Both the position numbers and the translations under genes were made by a program. Under the pieces are notes generated by a model, which was not told the DNA's origin, ran no database searches, and saw only the letters and a program-made list of their open reading frames with translations. DNA of 64,000 nucleotides from Nitrosomonas marina (GTDB lineage Bacteria; Pseudomonadota; Gammaproteobacteria; Burkholderiales; Nitrosomonadaceae): positions 1 to 64,000 of the forward strand of contig NZ_FOIA01000010.1 of NCBI RefSeq assembly GCF_900111605.1, read 5' to 3'. Positions 39,201-48,523 of this stretch are shown here, piece after piece. Position 1 is the stretch's first letter, and each line of letters opens with the position of its first letter.

Positions 39201-41402
39201 GATCAGTTCCTGCAGTTGATCTGATTGAATTTCCGCTTTGCCTGTCGTTTTAAGGCTGTTACACCAATGCGTGAATGATTGATGCGCAATTTGCATCAAA
39301 TGAATCAGATCGTCGGTAACCTGTTTTTTTTCATTGAGCCAGTAATTTAGCGTTTTTTCCATAGTCCAGGCTGCATCGCTCAGAGAATCAAGTCTGACCA
39401 TGCGACCGCTGCCCTTTATGGTATGAAAGCCACGGCGGATGGTGGCAAGTGACTTCAAGTCCGACTTGTCCGACTGGCTGTTGACGGTACTTTCGGCGAT
39501 TTCGGCCAGAATTTCATCCGCCTCTTCAAGAAAGATCTCCAGTAATTCAGGATCCACGCCGGAATCAGTTTTGCTTCCCGGTTCGGGGTACGCGTTTTCG
39601 ACTGTCCCTGTTTCCTCGATATCAGTCTCTTCAGTTTCGGGATCGTTTGTTGATTCACCAGTAATCAATGATGTTGCAGACTTTTGGTGAGCAGTAGTTT
39701 CAAAAACCGCAATGGCGGAATCAATGACTCTGTGGTTCGCTTCAGGGTTGTTCTTGTATGCTTCCAGATAGAAACTTAAACTGCTTAATCCATCGGCCAG
39801 CAAGTTCTGTTCTTGGTGCGTCATTGCATAATCGTCAGCCAGGAGTTTTTTTGTCTGATTGATGCACAGATTCAATAAATGATGAGCACGCTTCAATTCC
39901 AGCATGTCAAGTACGCCAGCAGTCTGATGAAATAGTGTTAAAACATCAGGTAATGCTTCGCGTTCAGTAGGTGATAAAAAAAACTGTTCCACTTTCTTTT
40001 CGATCTGTTTTAGATTGGCGAGCATCTCCTGCACGGCTTGTTCCTGTAACTGTCTTTTCCGGGCCGGATTCTGGGTTTCGCCTGAGGAAGAAGTGGCATT
40101 TAGTCCTGCTTCGGCCTCATCAGTGGCGGTCACGGTTTTCAGGCGAGCAGAGATTGACTCAATCTGCGCCGACAGATCGTTTGGCAGCACATTAAAGTTT
40201 TCAAGAATACTTTCAAGATGCAGGAGCGCAGTTGCGATTTCCATCGTCGCTTGCTCATTCATAGTCGTTGAATGCGACTGCTTATTCTGCAAAGTGCGCG
40301 CCGCATGATCGATGGCATCGGTCAGTTGTTGTATCGGCAGGCATTGAAGATGCTTCGACAGTTCGCGGACGTGTGCCATATTTTCTAAAAATGACGTTAA
40401 ATCGATCTGCTTGCCAGAGCAAAATGCCTGCCAGTCTTCATTGGTTTGCTTGAGCGTTTCCCTGATTTTACACAAACTGTCATGTTGTACAGCCAGGTGG
40501 TCTGATTCAATCGCTTCGTGGGCTGTGACCGATGGCAGCGAGAAAGCTTTGCGTATTGCTTCAATTTGTTCGCTTGCCGGAAAGGACTGGTATCTGGCCA
40601 GGTGGTAAAGTAATTCGCGTATCAGTTGGGACGTATCTTGGTGGGAGCCTTCTGCTCTATGGCGCAGTATTTTTTCAACATTACCGCATAGCTTACGGCT
40701 TGATAGTTCGATCTCCGACTCCTGAGATATAAGGCTTTCCAGAAAACCGGCCGCTACCCACCAGAATATACGCTGTTCTGAAGGCCCGGGTAACTGCTCT
40801 ACCTCAGTAAGCGCGTGATGCATTTTTTCAAGATTTTCAGTAGCTGAAGGGTTTTTTAACCACTGTACCAGTCCCATTTGGTATTCCGTACGGGCGCGTT
40901 TGGCAAGTAATTTAAGTTGTTGGGAATTGCTTTCATTAACAGGGGGTTTTAATGGCGGGTCTGTTCTCAGAAAAGGGAAAAATAAATCCAGCTCTGATAC
41001 CTGCTGATTTCCTGTGAGATACATTAAATCCCGATAAGCTGAAAAAAGTCGCAGCGGGTTTCCTGTCGAGCCATCGATCAGATGGTTCAGATAGTCAAGA
41101 ATCGCATTGATAGCTCGATTGATTGTGTCCGTGCATGTCAGAACGGTATCGCTTCGCTGCGTCATCAAGTCGTCAAGTAGTAGCTCGATTTTACCGGTAA
41201 TGACAGTTATACTCTTTAGCTCGAGCACCTGGAACAGGCTGTCCAGCTGATTAATGTAGGTGCGGCATGTTTCAATCAGTTCCGGGTCGTTCGGATTCCG
41301 GCTGTAAGCCTCAAGATTTTCCTGTATGAGTGCAAATAATTCATGAATATTTTCCTTGATTCCCGCGATAGAAGAGATGTCAAGCCTGGTTTGCATATTC
41401 AT
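36264..41402 (-). CDS. chpA: Pil-Chp hybrid histidine kinase ChpA/PilL
   Basis: A 1712-residue CheA-like kinase that relays surface signals from PilJ to pilus motors and cAMP. In order: a long N-terminal region with degenerate helical Hpt-like repeats (1-620), an Hpt with FHTIKGSGRMV (about 660-680), a second with IHTLGSTSRAI in which the usual KG is replaced, a third with LHTLKGSAHMI (about 1010), then a dimerisation stretch. The HATPase domain has RNAVAHGIE, DDGCGLD and GRGVGMDIV, and a CheW-like domain follows. A C-terminal receiver (1590-1705) has DDS, the phospho-acceptor aspartate in LVDLEMP and KPY. The gene is 26 bp downstream of pilJ. pilG, pilH and pilI are not adjacent. Confidence 0.95.
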   Translation of the reverse strand: MNMQTRLDISSIAGIKENIHELFALIQENLEAYSRNPNDPELIETCRTYINQLDSLFQVLELKSITVITGKIELLLDDLMTQRSDTVLTCTDTINRAINAILDYLNHLIDGSTGNPLRLFSAYRDLMYLTGNQQVSELDLFFPFLRTDPPLKPPVNESNSQQLKLLAKRARTEYQMGLVQWLKNPSATENLEKMHHALTEVEQLPGPSEQRIFWWVAAGFLESLISQESEIELSSRKLCGNVEKILRHRAEGSHQDTSQLIRELLYHLARYQSFPASEQIEAIRKAFSLPSVTAHEAIESDHLAVQHDSLCKIRETLKQTNEDWQAFCSGKQIDLTSFLENMAHVRELSKHLQCLPIQQLTDAIDHAARTLQNKQSHSTTMNEQATMEIATALLHLESILENFNVLPNDLSAQIESISARLKTVTATDEAEAGLNATSSSGETQNPARKRQLQEQAVQEMLANLKQIEKKVEQFFLSPTEREALPDVLTLFHQTAGVLDMLELKRAHHLLNLCINQTKKLLADDYAMTHQEQNLLADGLSSLSFYLEAYKNNPEANHRVIDSAIAVFETTAHQKSATSLITGESTNDPETEETDIEETGTVENAYPEPGSKTDSGVDPELLEIFLEEADEILAEIAESTVNSQSDKSDLKSLATIRRGFHTIKGSGRMVRLDSLSDAAWTMEKTLNYWLNEKKQVTDDLIHLMQIAHQSFTHWCNSLKTTGKAEIQSDQLQELINCLGTGEEKTHRLEQNSTDNSLISNDVTQDAVTIGGISIPADLFEIFAIESKQHLTTLERELKMLLNTHPAKINQPFLLAIHTLGSTSRAIKLDFVADLCSALESWLTRLMEADAHLQESDTHLIQNCIQQISELLKKVLQQQFPNDTDLQLGQFLIHEIVNHQTRSNEAAAENRSEPVNLNEYRLKKTPPANYTETESNRHVDSLQEIAENIHDDVSTELMQTFLEEAKDTIPQISTKLRAWRILPQDEEIRISLLRLLHTLKGSAHMIGAQQLGELIHATEEEVEQAFNSPVVSSHAIETVEYQFDQICETIERLQSKAKAEQTPEITSTATAADTGAESPKIHEISASEISSAQEHLISSEANFEDAHQPINVLRVKAELIDRLVNDSGEASIFRSKIETQLNHFKQSLQDLTESIDRLHGQLREIEIQAETQMASRTAYQHNNDQSFDPLELDRFTRLQELTRLMAESIDDVMTVQKNLKTAHIAAVEAVAQQADVNHQLQQELIRIRTVPFGHISERYYRVLRKAANELGKKACLQIRGEATEIDRSVLEKISASLEHILRNAVAHGIEKSDQRILSGKPETGQIVMNLQQNNNEIVITIRDDGCGLDLENIRKAAIRQGLINENELLEDDQIAALIFAPGLTTQDQATETAGRGVGMDIVQNDISELGGHISVSTVKNRETVFHIQLPLLLAVTQAIIVSSGNQVYAIPETIVEQVQEINADALLKAYQDRQIHNDGNIYPFSYISFYLGYLDNKPETKKYNHVLLLRSGDLRLAIHIDTLVGNREVIVKQAGSQILHAPGVEGVTVTGEGTPALILNPLKLLNREDVQLILQTPASEIIDRAADKIKSAATVLVVDDSLTVRKVTSRLLEREGYNVLTAKHGLEAIETITQIKPDIILVDLEMPKMNGFEFIEKIREKTDTAQIPIIVITSRTADKHRKMALDLGANEFLGKPYKDSELLSHILQYVPNNS

Positions 41403-41428
41403 TGATGTAGCGTAATAAAAACAGAAAT

Positions 41429-43525
41429 TTAAATTTTAAAATTAGCCACCGATGCCTTGAGGTCAGATGCAAAGCCCGAAATTTGATTAATCGAGGCCGT
41501 TGTCTGCCGGGTGCCGTCAGTCGTCTGGCGTGTTATAAGCAGTATTTCTTCCATATTGTTGATCACCTGTTTGGCCGCCTGGGTCTGCGCATGAGTGGCT
41601 GTATAAATATGATTGACATGATCAGCAAGTCGTTTTGAGATCGTTTCGATCTCTTCAAGTGCTTTGCCTGCGATATTCGATTTTTGTGCACCCTTGATAA
41701 CTTCTCTTGTGCTTCTCTCCATAGCGGCGATCGTGTCGTATGTATCATTCTGACTCATTTTAATGAGCCGGCTGATCTGTTTACTGGCTTCTGCTGAGCG
41801 TTCTGCGAGTCGCTGCACTTCCTGCGCGATTGTGTTAAAGCCGCGTCCCGCTTCCCCCGCTGCCCTTGCCTGCAATGCAGCGTTTAATGCGAGAATATTG
41901 GTTTGTTCTGTGATATCTGAAACCAGCGCAATAATCTCACCGACTTCCTGAGAGCTTTCTCCGAGCCGCTTGATGCGCTTGGAGGTTTCTTGAATATAGG
42001 TGCGGATCTGCTCCATGCCGGCAATTGATTCGCGCACGGCGATACCGCCTCTTTCCGCGGCAGACAGCGATTGTTTGGCCACTTCAGCAGATCCGGATGC
42101 AGTATCTGAGACCTGATTGATGGATTCGGCCATGCCCAGAACGGCCACGGTGGTTTCTTCGATTTTGCTCGATTGTTGCTGGGTTGCGGATAGCAGTCTG
42201 GCGGATATTTGCTGTGCCCGGCCGGATGTGTTAACCACTTGTGTACTGGCGGTATTGACTTGTTTGACCAGGGTGTGCAGTTCATCAATGGTAAAATTGA
42301 CCGCATCGGCAATCACACCCGTAATATCCTCTGTTACAGCTGTACGTACAGTGAGATCGCCTTCGGCCATTTTTTTCATGTCGTCAAGCAGATCTAACAT
42401 GGCTGTTTGCGTGTCGTCCATCATGGATGTCGCAACCTTTGGTGCAAGGGTTTTTTTCTGACGTAACGTGTTAATGAACATGAAGAGCGACACGATGGTG
42501 ATTATCACCAGTACAACATGTATAAGCGTCAGCAGTTCTGTCTGGTTTGTATCTTCTACTTGCAAAGCTTTATCGAGCGCCACTATGCTGTTAAGAATCT
42601 CATCGCTCTGTTGAATGATTGTATTGGCAGCGGCCCTGGCTGCCATGACATCAGAAATCCCAGTTTGAATGGTATTGATATTATTGTCAATTTGTATAAA
42701 AAACGTCTCGATCATCGACAGCAATTGCTGTGTATCCGGATCATTGATCGCTGTAAGATCCAGTATATCGTGACCTTGATTAAATGCTTGCAAAATTGCT
42801 GAAAACTGCTTGCGGTCATGTGACAGTTGTTTTTTAATTTCTGAAACCGGCAGTTTGCTGGATAGCACGACATTAACGCTGCGTATCACATTTTGGGACA
42901 GTGTGTGCATCGCAGTCACAGCGCCAAGCGTGTCTGGTGAATCGCCGGTCAGGCTTAGGCGTTCAATTAACTCTTCGAGTTTTTTCGAGAGCGCGTCGCT
43001 GGTTGAGTTAATGGCTCCTGTTGCCTGGCCAAGGTCAACAAGCGTTTGCTGGTGACTGAGAATCAGATCAATCTTGTTTTCTTCCGGCTGCCAATTCTGA
43101 ATTAAATCTTCAAGATGAGCCTTCAAGTATGTTTGTGTAATGGCTGAAATATTGTGATGACGAAAATCGCCGCCATCTGCCAGCAGCATGAGATACTGAT
43201 TGATTCGTTTATGACTGTCTTCGAGTTGCGTAAAGGCATTCTTGCGGCCCGAAAAAACAAGTTGAAGCACTGCTGGAAGACGCAAAGTATGCGTTTGCAT
43301 CCGTGCGGTAATTTCCAGTCTTGCCGTATTCTTGCGCGTCTGTTCCAGATTGTAAGCAAGTACTGCGACCAGCAATAATGCAGACAGGATGAATAAGCCA
43401 GCCGAAAACTGAGTGGTGATTGAATAACTGGCGGAACTGCTATTGTCTTCCGGCGCGGTAACAGGTGACTTTGTTTTTTTCTCTGATTTAAAGATTGATT
43501 TAAACTTTGAAAAAATTCCCGTCAT
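41429..43525 (-). CDS. pilJ: Type IV pilus chemoreceptor PilJ
   Basis: A 698-residue methyl-accepting receptor of the Pil-Chp pathway. A short basic cytoplasmic N-terminus leads to a first helix (about 37-59, FSAGLFILSALLLVAVLAYN). A helical periplasmic domain carries PilJ-type repeats (ARLEITARMQTHTLRLP). A second helix lies at about 330-350, then a HAMP segment around 385-430 (GDLTVRTAVTEDITG), and the cytoplasmic hairpin tip EQTNILALNAALQARAAGEAGRGF. The ALQARAAGE form, rather than AIEAARAGE, is distinctive of PilJ. It is thought to sense pilin or surface contact and to signal through ChpA, whose gene follows in the same operon. Confidence 0.95.
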   Translation of the reverse strand: MTGIFSKFKSIFKSEKKTKSPVTAPEDNSSSASYSITTQFSAGLFILSALLLVAVLAYNLEQTRKNTARLEITARMQTHTLRLPAVLQLVFSGRKNAFTQLEDSHKRINQYLMLLADGGDFRHHNISAITQTYLKAHLEDLIQNWQPEENKIDLILSHQQTLVDLGQATGAINSTSDALSKKLEELIERLSLTGDSPDTLGAVTAMHTLSQNVIRSVNVVLSSKLPVSEIKKQLSHDRKQFSAILQAFNQGHDILDLTAINDPDTQQLLSMIETFFIQIDNNINTIQTGISDVMAARAAANTIIQQSDEILNSIVALDKALQVEDTNQTELLTLIHVVLVIITIVSLFMFINTLRQKKTLAPKVATSMMDDTQTAMLDLLDDMKKMAEGDLTVRTAVTEDITGVIADAVNFTIDELHTLVKQVNTASTQVVNTSGRAQQISARLLSATQQQSSKIEETTVAVLGMAESINQVSDTASGSAEVAKQSLSAAERGGIAVRESIAGMEQIRTYIQETSKRIKRLGESSQEVGEIIALVSDITEQTNILALNAALQARAAGEAGRGFNTIAQEVQRLAERSAEASKQISRLIKMSQNDTYDTIAAMERSTREVIKGAQKSNIAGKALEEIETISKRLADHVNHIYTATHAQTQAAKQVINNMEEILLITRQTTDGTRQTTASINQISGFASDLKASVANFKI

Positions 43526-43684
43526 TCATTTCTCCAATGATCTGCTGATTCTGTTTGAGATGGCAACAACTATCCGGATGCGCTATTGTAACGGTATATA
43601 GGGATAAGCAGGCTAAAATACAGGTGTTGTCGAAAACAACACGTAAAATTCCAGGAACATGGCAGATTTCAATGTTGATTAATC

Positions 43685-44722
43685 CTATTTGCCCGATAAG
43701 GTTTGATTATTACAGATTGCCTGTGCTACGTGGGAAATCAGACTGGGTCCTTGGTAAATCAGGCCGCTGTATACTTGCACTAGAGATGCACCGGCGGCTA
43801 TTTTTTCTTTGGCGTTCTGAGGTGACATGATGCCGCCAACGCCGATGATTGGAATGCTGTCTTCCAGACAATGCCGCAACTGTGCCACAATTGCCGTGGC
43901 TTTTTCAGTCAATGGAGCGCCGCTGAGCCCGCCTGCTTCCTGTGATATTGACAGATGATCGATACCTTGCCTTGACAACGTGGTATTTGTTGCGATAACA
44001 CCGTCAATGTGATGCTTTACGAGCAGCTGCGCGATAGTTGCTATATCCGGTTTTTCCAGATCGGGCGCAATTTTTACGACCAGTGGCGTATATTTGCCAT
44101 GGGACTGGCTTAGAGACAGTTGTTCGGACTTTAGTGCGGATAATAACTGATCCAGGGCGTCTTTTGCCTGCAATTGACGCAGGTTTTGCGTATTGGGCGA
44201 AGAAATGTTTATGGTAACGTAACTGGCGTAACAATATACCTTGGACAAGCAAATCCGGTAGTCTTCTATGGCTTTATCAATCGGCGTATCGTAGTTTTTC
44301 CCGATATTGATGCCCAGTACACCGCTATAGTTTGAATGAATGACGTTCTCAATTAACCGGTCGACTCCATGATTGTTAAAGCCCAGACGGTTAATAATTG
44401 CCCGTGCCTGCGGTATGCGAAAGATGCGTGGTGCGGGGTTGCCGGGTTGCGGTCGCGGTGTGACGGTGCCAATCTCCAGAAAACCAAAACCCAGCTCGGC
44501 AAGGGCATCCAGATATTCTCCATTTTTATCCAGACCTGCCGCGAGACCAACCGGATTAGGAAAGGTTATTCCCATAACGTGCTGTTCCTGACAGTTGATC
44601 GTCGGGCGCTTGAGCAAGCCAAACCTGAATGCTGTGTTAATTGCGTTTAAAGTAACATGGTGCGCTGTCTCGGGCTCCAGTTGAAAGAGTAGCGGACGCA
44701 ATATTGAGTAGAGCATTGGCAA
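43685..44722 (-). CDS. pyrD: Dihydroorotate dehydrogenase (quinone), class 2
   Basis: A membrane-associated flavoenzyme that oxidises dihydroorotate to orotate with ubiquinone as acceptor, step four of pyrimidine synthesis. The protein is 345 residues. The N-terminal amphipathic pair of helices (MLYSILRPLLFQLEPETAHH) forms the quinone tunnel of class 2 enzymes. NISSPNTQNLR includes the class-2 catalytic serine. FMN-binding blocks: NPVGLAAGLDKNG, GTVTPRPQPGNP, GVGGI and GASLVQVYSGLIY. It lies between bpt and pilJ on the same strand with about 100-160 bp gaps, so it may be transcribed with either or alone. Confidence 0.97.
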   Translation of the reverse strand: MPMLYSILRPLLFQLEPETAHHVTLNAINTAFRFGLLKRPTINCQEQHVMGITFPNPVGLAAGLDKNGEYLDALAELGFGFLEIGTVTPRPQPGNPAPRIFRIPQARAIINRLGFNNHGVDRLIENVIHSNYSGVLGINIGKNYDTPIDKAIEDYRICLSKVYCYASYVTINISSPNTQNLRQLQAKDALDQLLSALKSEQLSLSQSHGKYTPLVVKIAPDLEKPDIATIAQLLVKHHIDGVIATNTTLSRQGIDHLSISQEAGGLSGAPLTEKATAIVAQLRHCLEDSIPIIGVGGIMSPQNAKEKIAAGASLVQVYSGLIYQGPSLISHVAQAICNNQTLSGK

Positions 44723-44820
44723 ATTTGCAGGTTGTATTAAATCAATGTGGAGAGACGTTGGTCTCCATTTTAATGAGCGGCCGGTTTTGCCGCTTTCGGA
44801 ATTGGCCTGGTGTTCAGCTA

Positions 44821-45549
44821 TTATAGATCGTCGATCACATGTTCAAAGGGCATCCACTGGTTACCGATCAGAATTTCCAAAGGTTGAAAATTGGCTTTGT
44901 AATCCATTTTTTCATGTTTCTTGATCCAGTAGCCAAGATACAAATATGGCAAACCCAGCGCCCGGCATTGCTGTATCTGCCATAAGATGCTGTATGTGCC
45001 ATAACTCGCTTGCGCGACGTCGGGATCATAGAAAGTGTAAACTGCCGACAGTCCATCCGGGAGCAGGTCGATAAAACTGATGATACGCAGTCGCTCCATA
45101 TCATAAAATGAGATCAATCTTGAATTAACATGGCTTTGCAACAAAAAATTCCGATATTGCTCGCGCTTGTCGTGGTCCAGGTTGCCATCAACATGACGCG
45201 CATTCTGATAGCGCTGATACAGTAAAAAGTGCTCTTTTTTGTAGTGAAGTTGATGCTGCTGCGTAGTCATGCAATGGTGCCTTTTCCAGCTTCGGCGCTG
45301 CGAGCGGCTTGGAATGAATGAATCTACTTTGATGCGCACCGACAGACAGGCGCGGCAATGTTCACATTGTGGGCGGTAAATGAAATGCCCGCTACGGCGG
45401 TATCCCTGCTTCAATAGCCGGCCATAGGTCGTGGCGTCGATTTGATACTCAGGTGCAACAACTTCGGATCTTGCCATTTTATCGGGCAGATAACCGCAAG
45501 GATATGGATGCGTAGTATGATATTTGAGTGTCTTCATTGGATCATTCAT
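44821..45549 (-). CDS. bpt: Aspartate/glutamate leucyltransferase Bpt
   Basis: Transfers leucine from Leu-tRNA to proteins with N-terminal Asp or Glu, tagging them for ClpSAP degradation in the bacterial N-degron pathway. The 242-residue protein has the ATE/Bpt N-terminal cysteine region (PCGYLPDKMA) and CEHCRACLSVRI, then the GNAT-like C-terminal fold with LISFYDMERL, SAVYTFYDPD, GTYSILWQI and LYLGYWI. Its start overlaps the aat stop by 8 bp (ATGAATGA), so the two transferases are co-translated. Such aat-bpt pairs are common in betaproteobacteria. Confidence 0.95.
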   Translation of the reverse strand: MNDPMKTLKYHTTHPYPCGYLPDKMARSEVVAPEYQIDATTYGRLLKQGYRRSGHFIYRPQCEHCRACLSVRIKVDSFIPSRSQRRSWKRHHCMTTQQHQLHYKKEHFLLYQRYQNARHVDGNLDHDKREQYRNFLLQSHVNSRLISFYDMERLRIISFIDLLPDGLSAVYTFYDPDVAQASYGTYSILWQIQQCRALGLPYLYLGYWIKKHEKMDYKANFQPLEILIGNQWMPFEHVIDDL

Positions 45550-46237
45550 TCATAAAGCTAAAATCCCATTTTTTTCCCAGTGCTTTTGATTGGGTCCAGG
45601 TATTCAGTATTTGACTGAATTCGGCTCTGGGAATTTCACGTGCCCCGAACGATGCCAGATGCGCTGTTTTGACCTGGCAATCAATGACAACATACTCCCA
45701 CTGGAGTAATTGTCTGACCAGATACACAAATGCGATTTTAGACGCATCCGGCTTTCGTGAAAACATCGATTCGCCAAAAAACACCTTTCCCATGGCTATG
45801 CCATAGAGCCCTCCAGCCAGTTCGTCGTCGATCCAGGTTTCTACTGAGTGTGCCAGGCCGATTTCATGCAATGCTGAATAGGCAGCAACCATTTCAGGGT
45901 GAATCCACGTGCCGGGCTGGTTTTTGCGTGGTGCGGCGCAGGCCTGCATGACCGTAGCAAACTGGCTGTCGGTACGAATGTGGTAGCTATTTTTATTGAT
46001 TGATTTGCGTAGCGAACGGGATATTGTTAATTCTTTGGGGTACAGCACCATTCGTGGATCAGGGCTCCACCACAAGATCGGTTCATTTTCGTTAAACCAT
46101 GGAAAAATACCTTGCCGATACGCGTCAATCAAACGTGCTGGAGACAAATCACCGCCAATTGCGAGCAATCCGTTGGGCTCTGTTAATGCTTTATCCAGTG
46201 GAGGAAATGATGATTCGGATGAAAGAAAAGCAATCAT
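45542..46237 (-). CDS. aat: Leucyl/phenylalanyl-tRNA-protein transferase
   Basis: Adds Leu or Phe from aminoacyl-tRNA to N-terminal Arg or Lys of proteins, marking them for ClpSAP degradation. The 231-residue length is standard. Family signatures: FPPLDKALTEPNGLLAIGGDL, quoted here as EPNGLLAIGGDLSP, YRQGIFPWFNENEPILWWSPDPR as FPWFNE and WWSPDPR, the TWIHPEMVAAY block, and GKVFFGESMFSR. It heads a pair with bpt and lies about 240 bp upstream of a divergent outer-membrane protein gene. Confidence 0.97.
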   Translation of the reverse strand: MIAFLSSESSFPPLDKALTEPNGLLAIGGDLSPARLIDAYRQGIFPWFNENEPILWWSPDPRMVLYPKELTISRSLRKSINKNSYHIRTDSQFATVMQACAAPRKNQPGTWIHPEMVAAYSALHEIGLAHSVETWIDDELAGGLYGIAMGKVFFGESMFSRKPDASKIAFVYLVRQLLQWEYVVIDCQVKTAHLASFGAREIPRAEFSQILNTWTQSKALGKKWDFSFMNE

Positions 46238-46477
46238 AAATTCACCAATAAAGGATTATTTCAACTTATTCCTTGACTCAGGTCAAAGTTGTTGCGGCCA
46301 TTATCCAATAACATTAACAAACATCAAATGTATTTACGTGTGAGTCGGCCGTTTCGGTCGTAACAAAAAAAGAGAATGGATAAGTTTTCTTGTTCAGGAA
46401 AGCAAGAAACAACATGGCTTCAATAATACTATTTTTACATGTGTAGACAAAGAATTACATAAAAACCGGGGGATTGG

Positions 46478-47386
46478 ATGAACAAATTTTATAAAAAGGG
46501 CTGGCTGCCGGCCAGATGTGTGCTCAGTATCTTTATCTGGGTGCTGGTGACAACCGCACCACATGCCATGGCTCACAATACAGCGGCGAGAATCCAACAG
46601 CTGGAGCAAAGTTTGCAGGCTATTCAGGCAGAACTGGAAAAATTAAAATCCGAAAATGCACAGTCTGCGGAGCAGGTAAGACGTATCGAACAAACAACAA
46701 GCCAGACGGCAGAGAAAGTGGAAACTGTCCAGCGAACAAATACTGTACTGGAGGAACGCATGGAGCCTATTCTCAGCCAGGTGGAACAGAAAGACCGTAT
46801 GCTGTTCTTCAGAGGTGGTTTTACGCATATGATGAATCACCGCAATGGTGCGACTATTCAAAGTCAGGTGCTGCCCATCGGCGCTCAGGACAGGGCTGAT
46901 CGGAATGGCTGGTATATTGGAGCAGGGCTGGACTGGAACCTGACTGACGATGTCTGGGGTATTATTCCGAATACCTCCATATTTGCCGAATTGATGTTTG
47001 AATATAAAGAATTCGGACATGATATTTCAGGTAATGGTGCGGTAGGTAATGTGCCCAGCATGCTGGCAGGTGGTGAACTGAACCCGATTCACGTTACTGT
47101 TAATCAATTTACGCTGGCTGCTTCTCCAAAAATAAAATTTTTCAAGGGTTCGAAATTCCGTCCGTGGATTATTCCCGCAGGTTTGGCCATTCATGTTCTT
47201 AGTCCACCCACTGAATCCATTACGTATATACAGCCGGGCGTCCAGTTTGGGGCGGGGGTTGATTACCATCTGTGGAAAAACTTTTTTGTCGGTATTGATG
47301 GGCGTTACCAGCTGACAGCAGGTAAGATCGATGGTGTGAATCTGAGCGGGATGACTGCTGGTGGTTATCTGGGAATTGGATTTTAA
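46478..47386 (+). CDS. Outer membrane beta-barrel protein with N-terminal coiled coil
   Basis: A 302-residue exported protein. The signal peptide covers about 1-33 (LSIFIWVLVTTAPHAMA). Residues about 35-100 form a heptad coiled coil (RIQQLEQSLQAIQAELEKLK, then VRRIEQTTSQTAEKVETVQ). From about 110 on the sequence has alternating aromatic and glycine-rich strands (FFRGGFTHMM, WYIGAGLDWNL, FAELMFEYKEF, GGYLGIGF) ending in a C-terminal Phe, the outer-membrane insertion signal. The layout suggests a small barrel with a periplasmic coiled coil that may reach the peptidoglycan or trimerise. I do not recognise a specific family. It is monocistronic, ending in a strong terminator. Confidence 0.85.
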   Translation: MNKFYKKGWLPARCVLSIFIWVLVTTAPHAMAHNTAARIQQLEQSLQAIQAELEKLKSENAQSAEQVRRIEQTTSQTAEKVETVQRTNTVLEERMEPILSQVEQKDRMLFFRGGFTHMMNHRNGATIQSQVLPIGAQDRADRNGWYIGAGLDWNLTDDVWGIIPNTSIFAELMFEYKEFGHDISGNGAVGNVPSMLAGGELNPIHVTVNQFTLAASPKIKFFKGSKFRPWIIPAGLAIHVLSPPTESITYIQPGVQFGAGVDYHLWKNFFVGIDGRYQLTAGKIDGVNLSGMTAGGYLGIGF

Positions 47387-47503
47387 AATTTAAACGGTCT
47401 TATGTAAGTATAAACCGAATGTTTCAACGTCGTTTCAAATAGATCGTTGTTGTTTGAGCGATGAAAGTGGTAATAAAGTTGCAAGTTCGTGACGAAGCCG
47501 TTT

Positions 47504-47534
47504 CACCTCACTGTCTCAGTGAGGTGTTTTTTTT
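47504..47534 (+). terminator. Rho-independent terminator after the outer-membrane protein gene
   Basis: A perfect 10-bp stem CACCTCACTG / CAGTGAGGTG (47504-47513 with 47517-47526), a TCT loop and an eight-T run to 47534. It works in the plus direction only, because there is no matching A run on the other side. It is about 120 bp after the outer-membrane protein stop. Confidence 0.93.
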
Positions 47535-47563
47535 GTTAATTCAGCAGGGGCAACGGACTGCCA

Positions 47564-48400
47564 TTAATGATCGCCACCGGATCTGGCAAGCAGTGCATCA
47601 AGAGTGCGCGTGCTGAGGAAACGTTTGAGTATGCCAAACAGATAGGTAGGGAAAGTGACATAGTAGCGTGGATGCGGTTTATCCGATTCCAGTGCATGAA
47701 CAACGCGCCTAAGAACAGCCTCGGGTGGAAGCGTGAAAGGTACGGCGGGTCCTTTTGTATTCAGTCTTTTGAGCACTTTGCGATAGCGTTCGCGATGAAT
47801 GCTTTTTTCCACATCAACATATTTCGCCAGCATTTTGACAGCATTTTCACGGAATTTACTTTCAATTGGGCCGGGCTCAATCAGACTGACGTAAATGTTG
47901 CTGCCTGTTAATTCGAGACGCATGGTGTCGCTTAGCCCTTCGATGGCATATTTGGTTGCATTATATGCGCCTCGGTAAGGCAGTGATACGAATCCCAGCA
48001 CCGAGCTGTTTTGAATGATGCGACCATAACCCTGCTTGCGCATCACAGGCAAGACCAGATTAGTCAGTTCCTGCCAGCCCAGAACGTTGGTTTCAAATTG
48101 ATCGCGCAACGCTTTGCGGCTTAAATCCTCGATCGCGCCCGGCAAGCCATAGGCACCGTTGTTGAATAGCGCATATAACTCTCCGTTTGTCTGGTGCATG
48201 ACATGTTCAAAGGCCTGAGCGATAGAATCTGAATCCTGCAGATCAAGACGAAAGCTTTCCAGGCCTTCGTTAAGTAACATCTCGACACTTTCCTGGCGAC
48301 GTGCTGTGGCGAAAACGCGATAGCCGTGCGTATGCAGCGCCTTGGCAACGCAATAGCCAATACCGCTTGAACAGCCTGTAATTAAAATTGTTTTTTCCAT
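47564..48400 (-). CDS. Short-chain dehydrogenase/reductase (SDR)
   Basis: An NAD(P)-dependent oxidoreductase of 278 residues. The cofactor motif TGCSSGIG (8-15) is followed by ATARR, which with the arginines suggests NADPH. FNNGAYG stands in the NNAG position. The catalytic tetrad is present: Ser in QNSSVLGF, and YNATK. This branch, with EPGPIESKFRENA and a long C-terminal tail, resembles the uncharacterised YbbO-like SDRs. The substrate is unknown. It converges with the outer-membrane protein gene and diverges from the DUF6164 gene. Confidence 0.93.
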   Translation of the reverse strand: MEKTILITGCSSGIGYCVAKALHTHGYRVFATARRQESVEMLLNEGLESFRLDLQDSDSIAQAFEHVMHQTNGELYALFNNGAYGLPGAIEDLSRKALRDQFETNVLGWQELTNLVLPVMRKQGYGRIIQNSSVLGFVSLPYRGAYNATKYAIEGLSDTMRLELTGSNIYVSLIEPGPIESKFRENAVKMLAKYVDVEKSIHRERYRKVLKRLNTKGPAVPFTLPPEAVLRRVVHALESDKPHPRYYVTFPTYLFGILKRFLSTRTLDALLARSGGDH

Positions 48401-48523
48401 GATGGTCTGTATGATAGTTTAAATCCGCCTGTGATAACATCACTTGACAATCAAATGAGCGCAACGATAGCATCATTCAGACAAGAAATCCTTGGTTTAC
48501 GTGCAATAGAAAAAATTCTTTCA

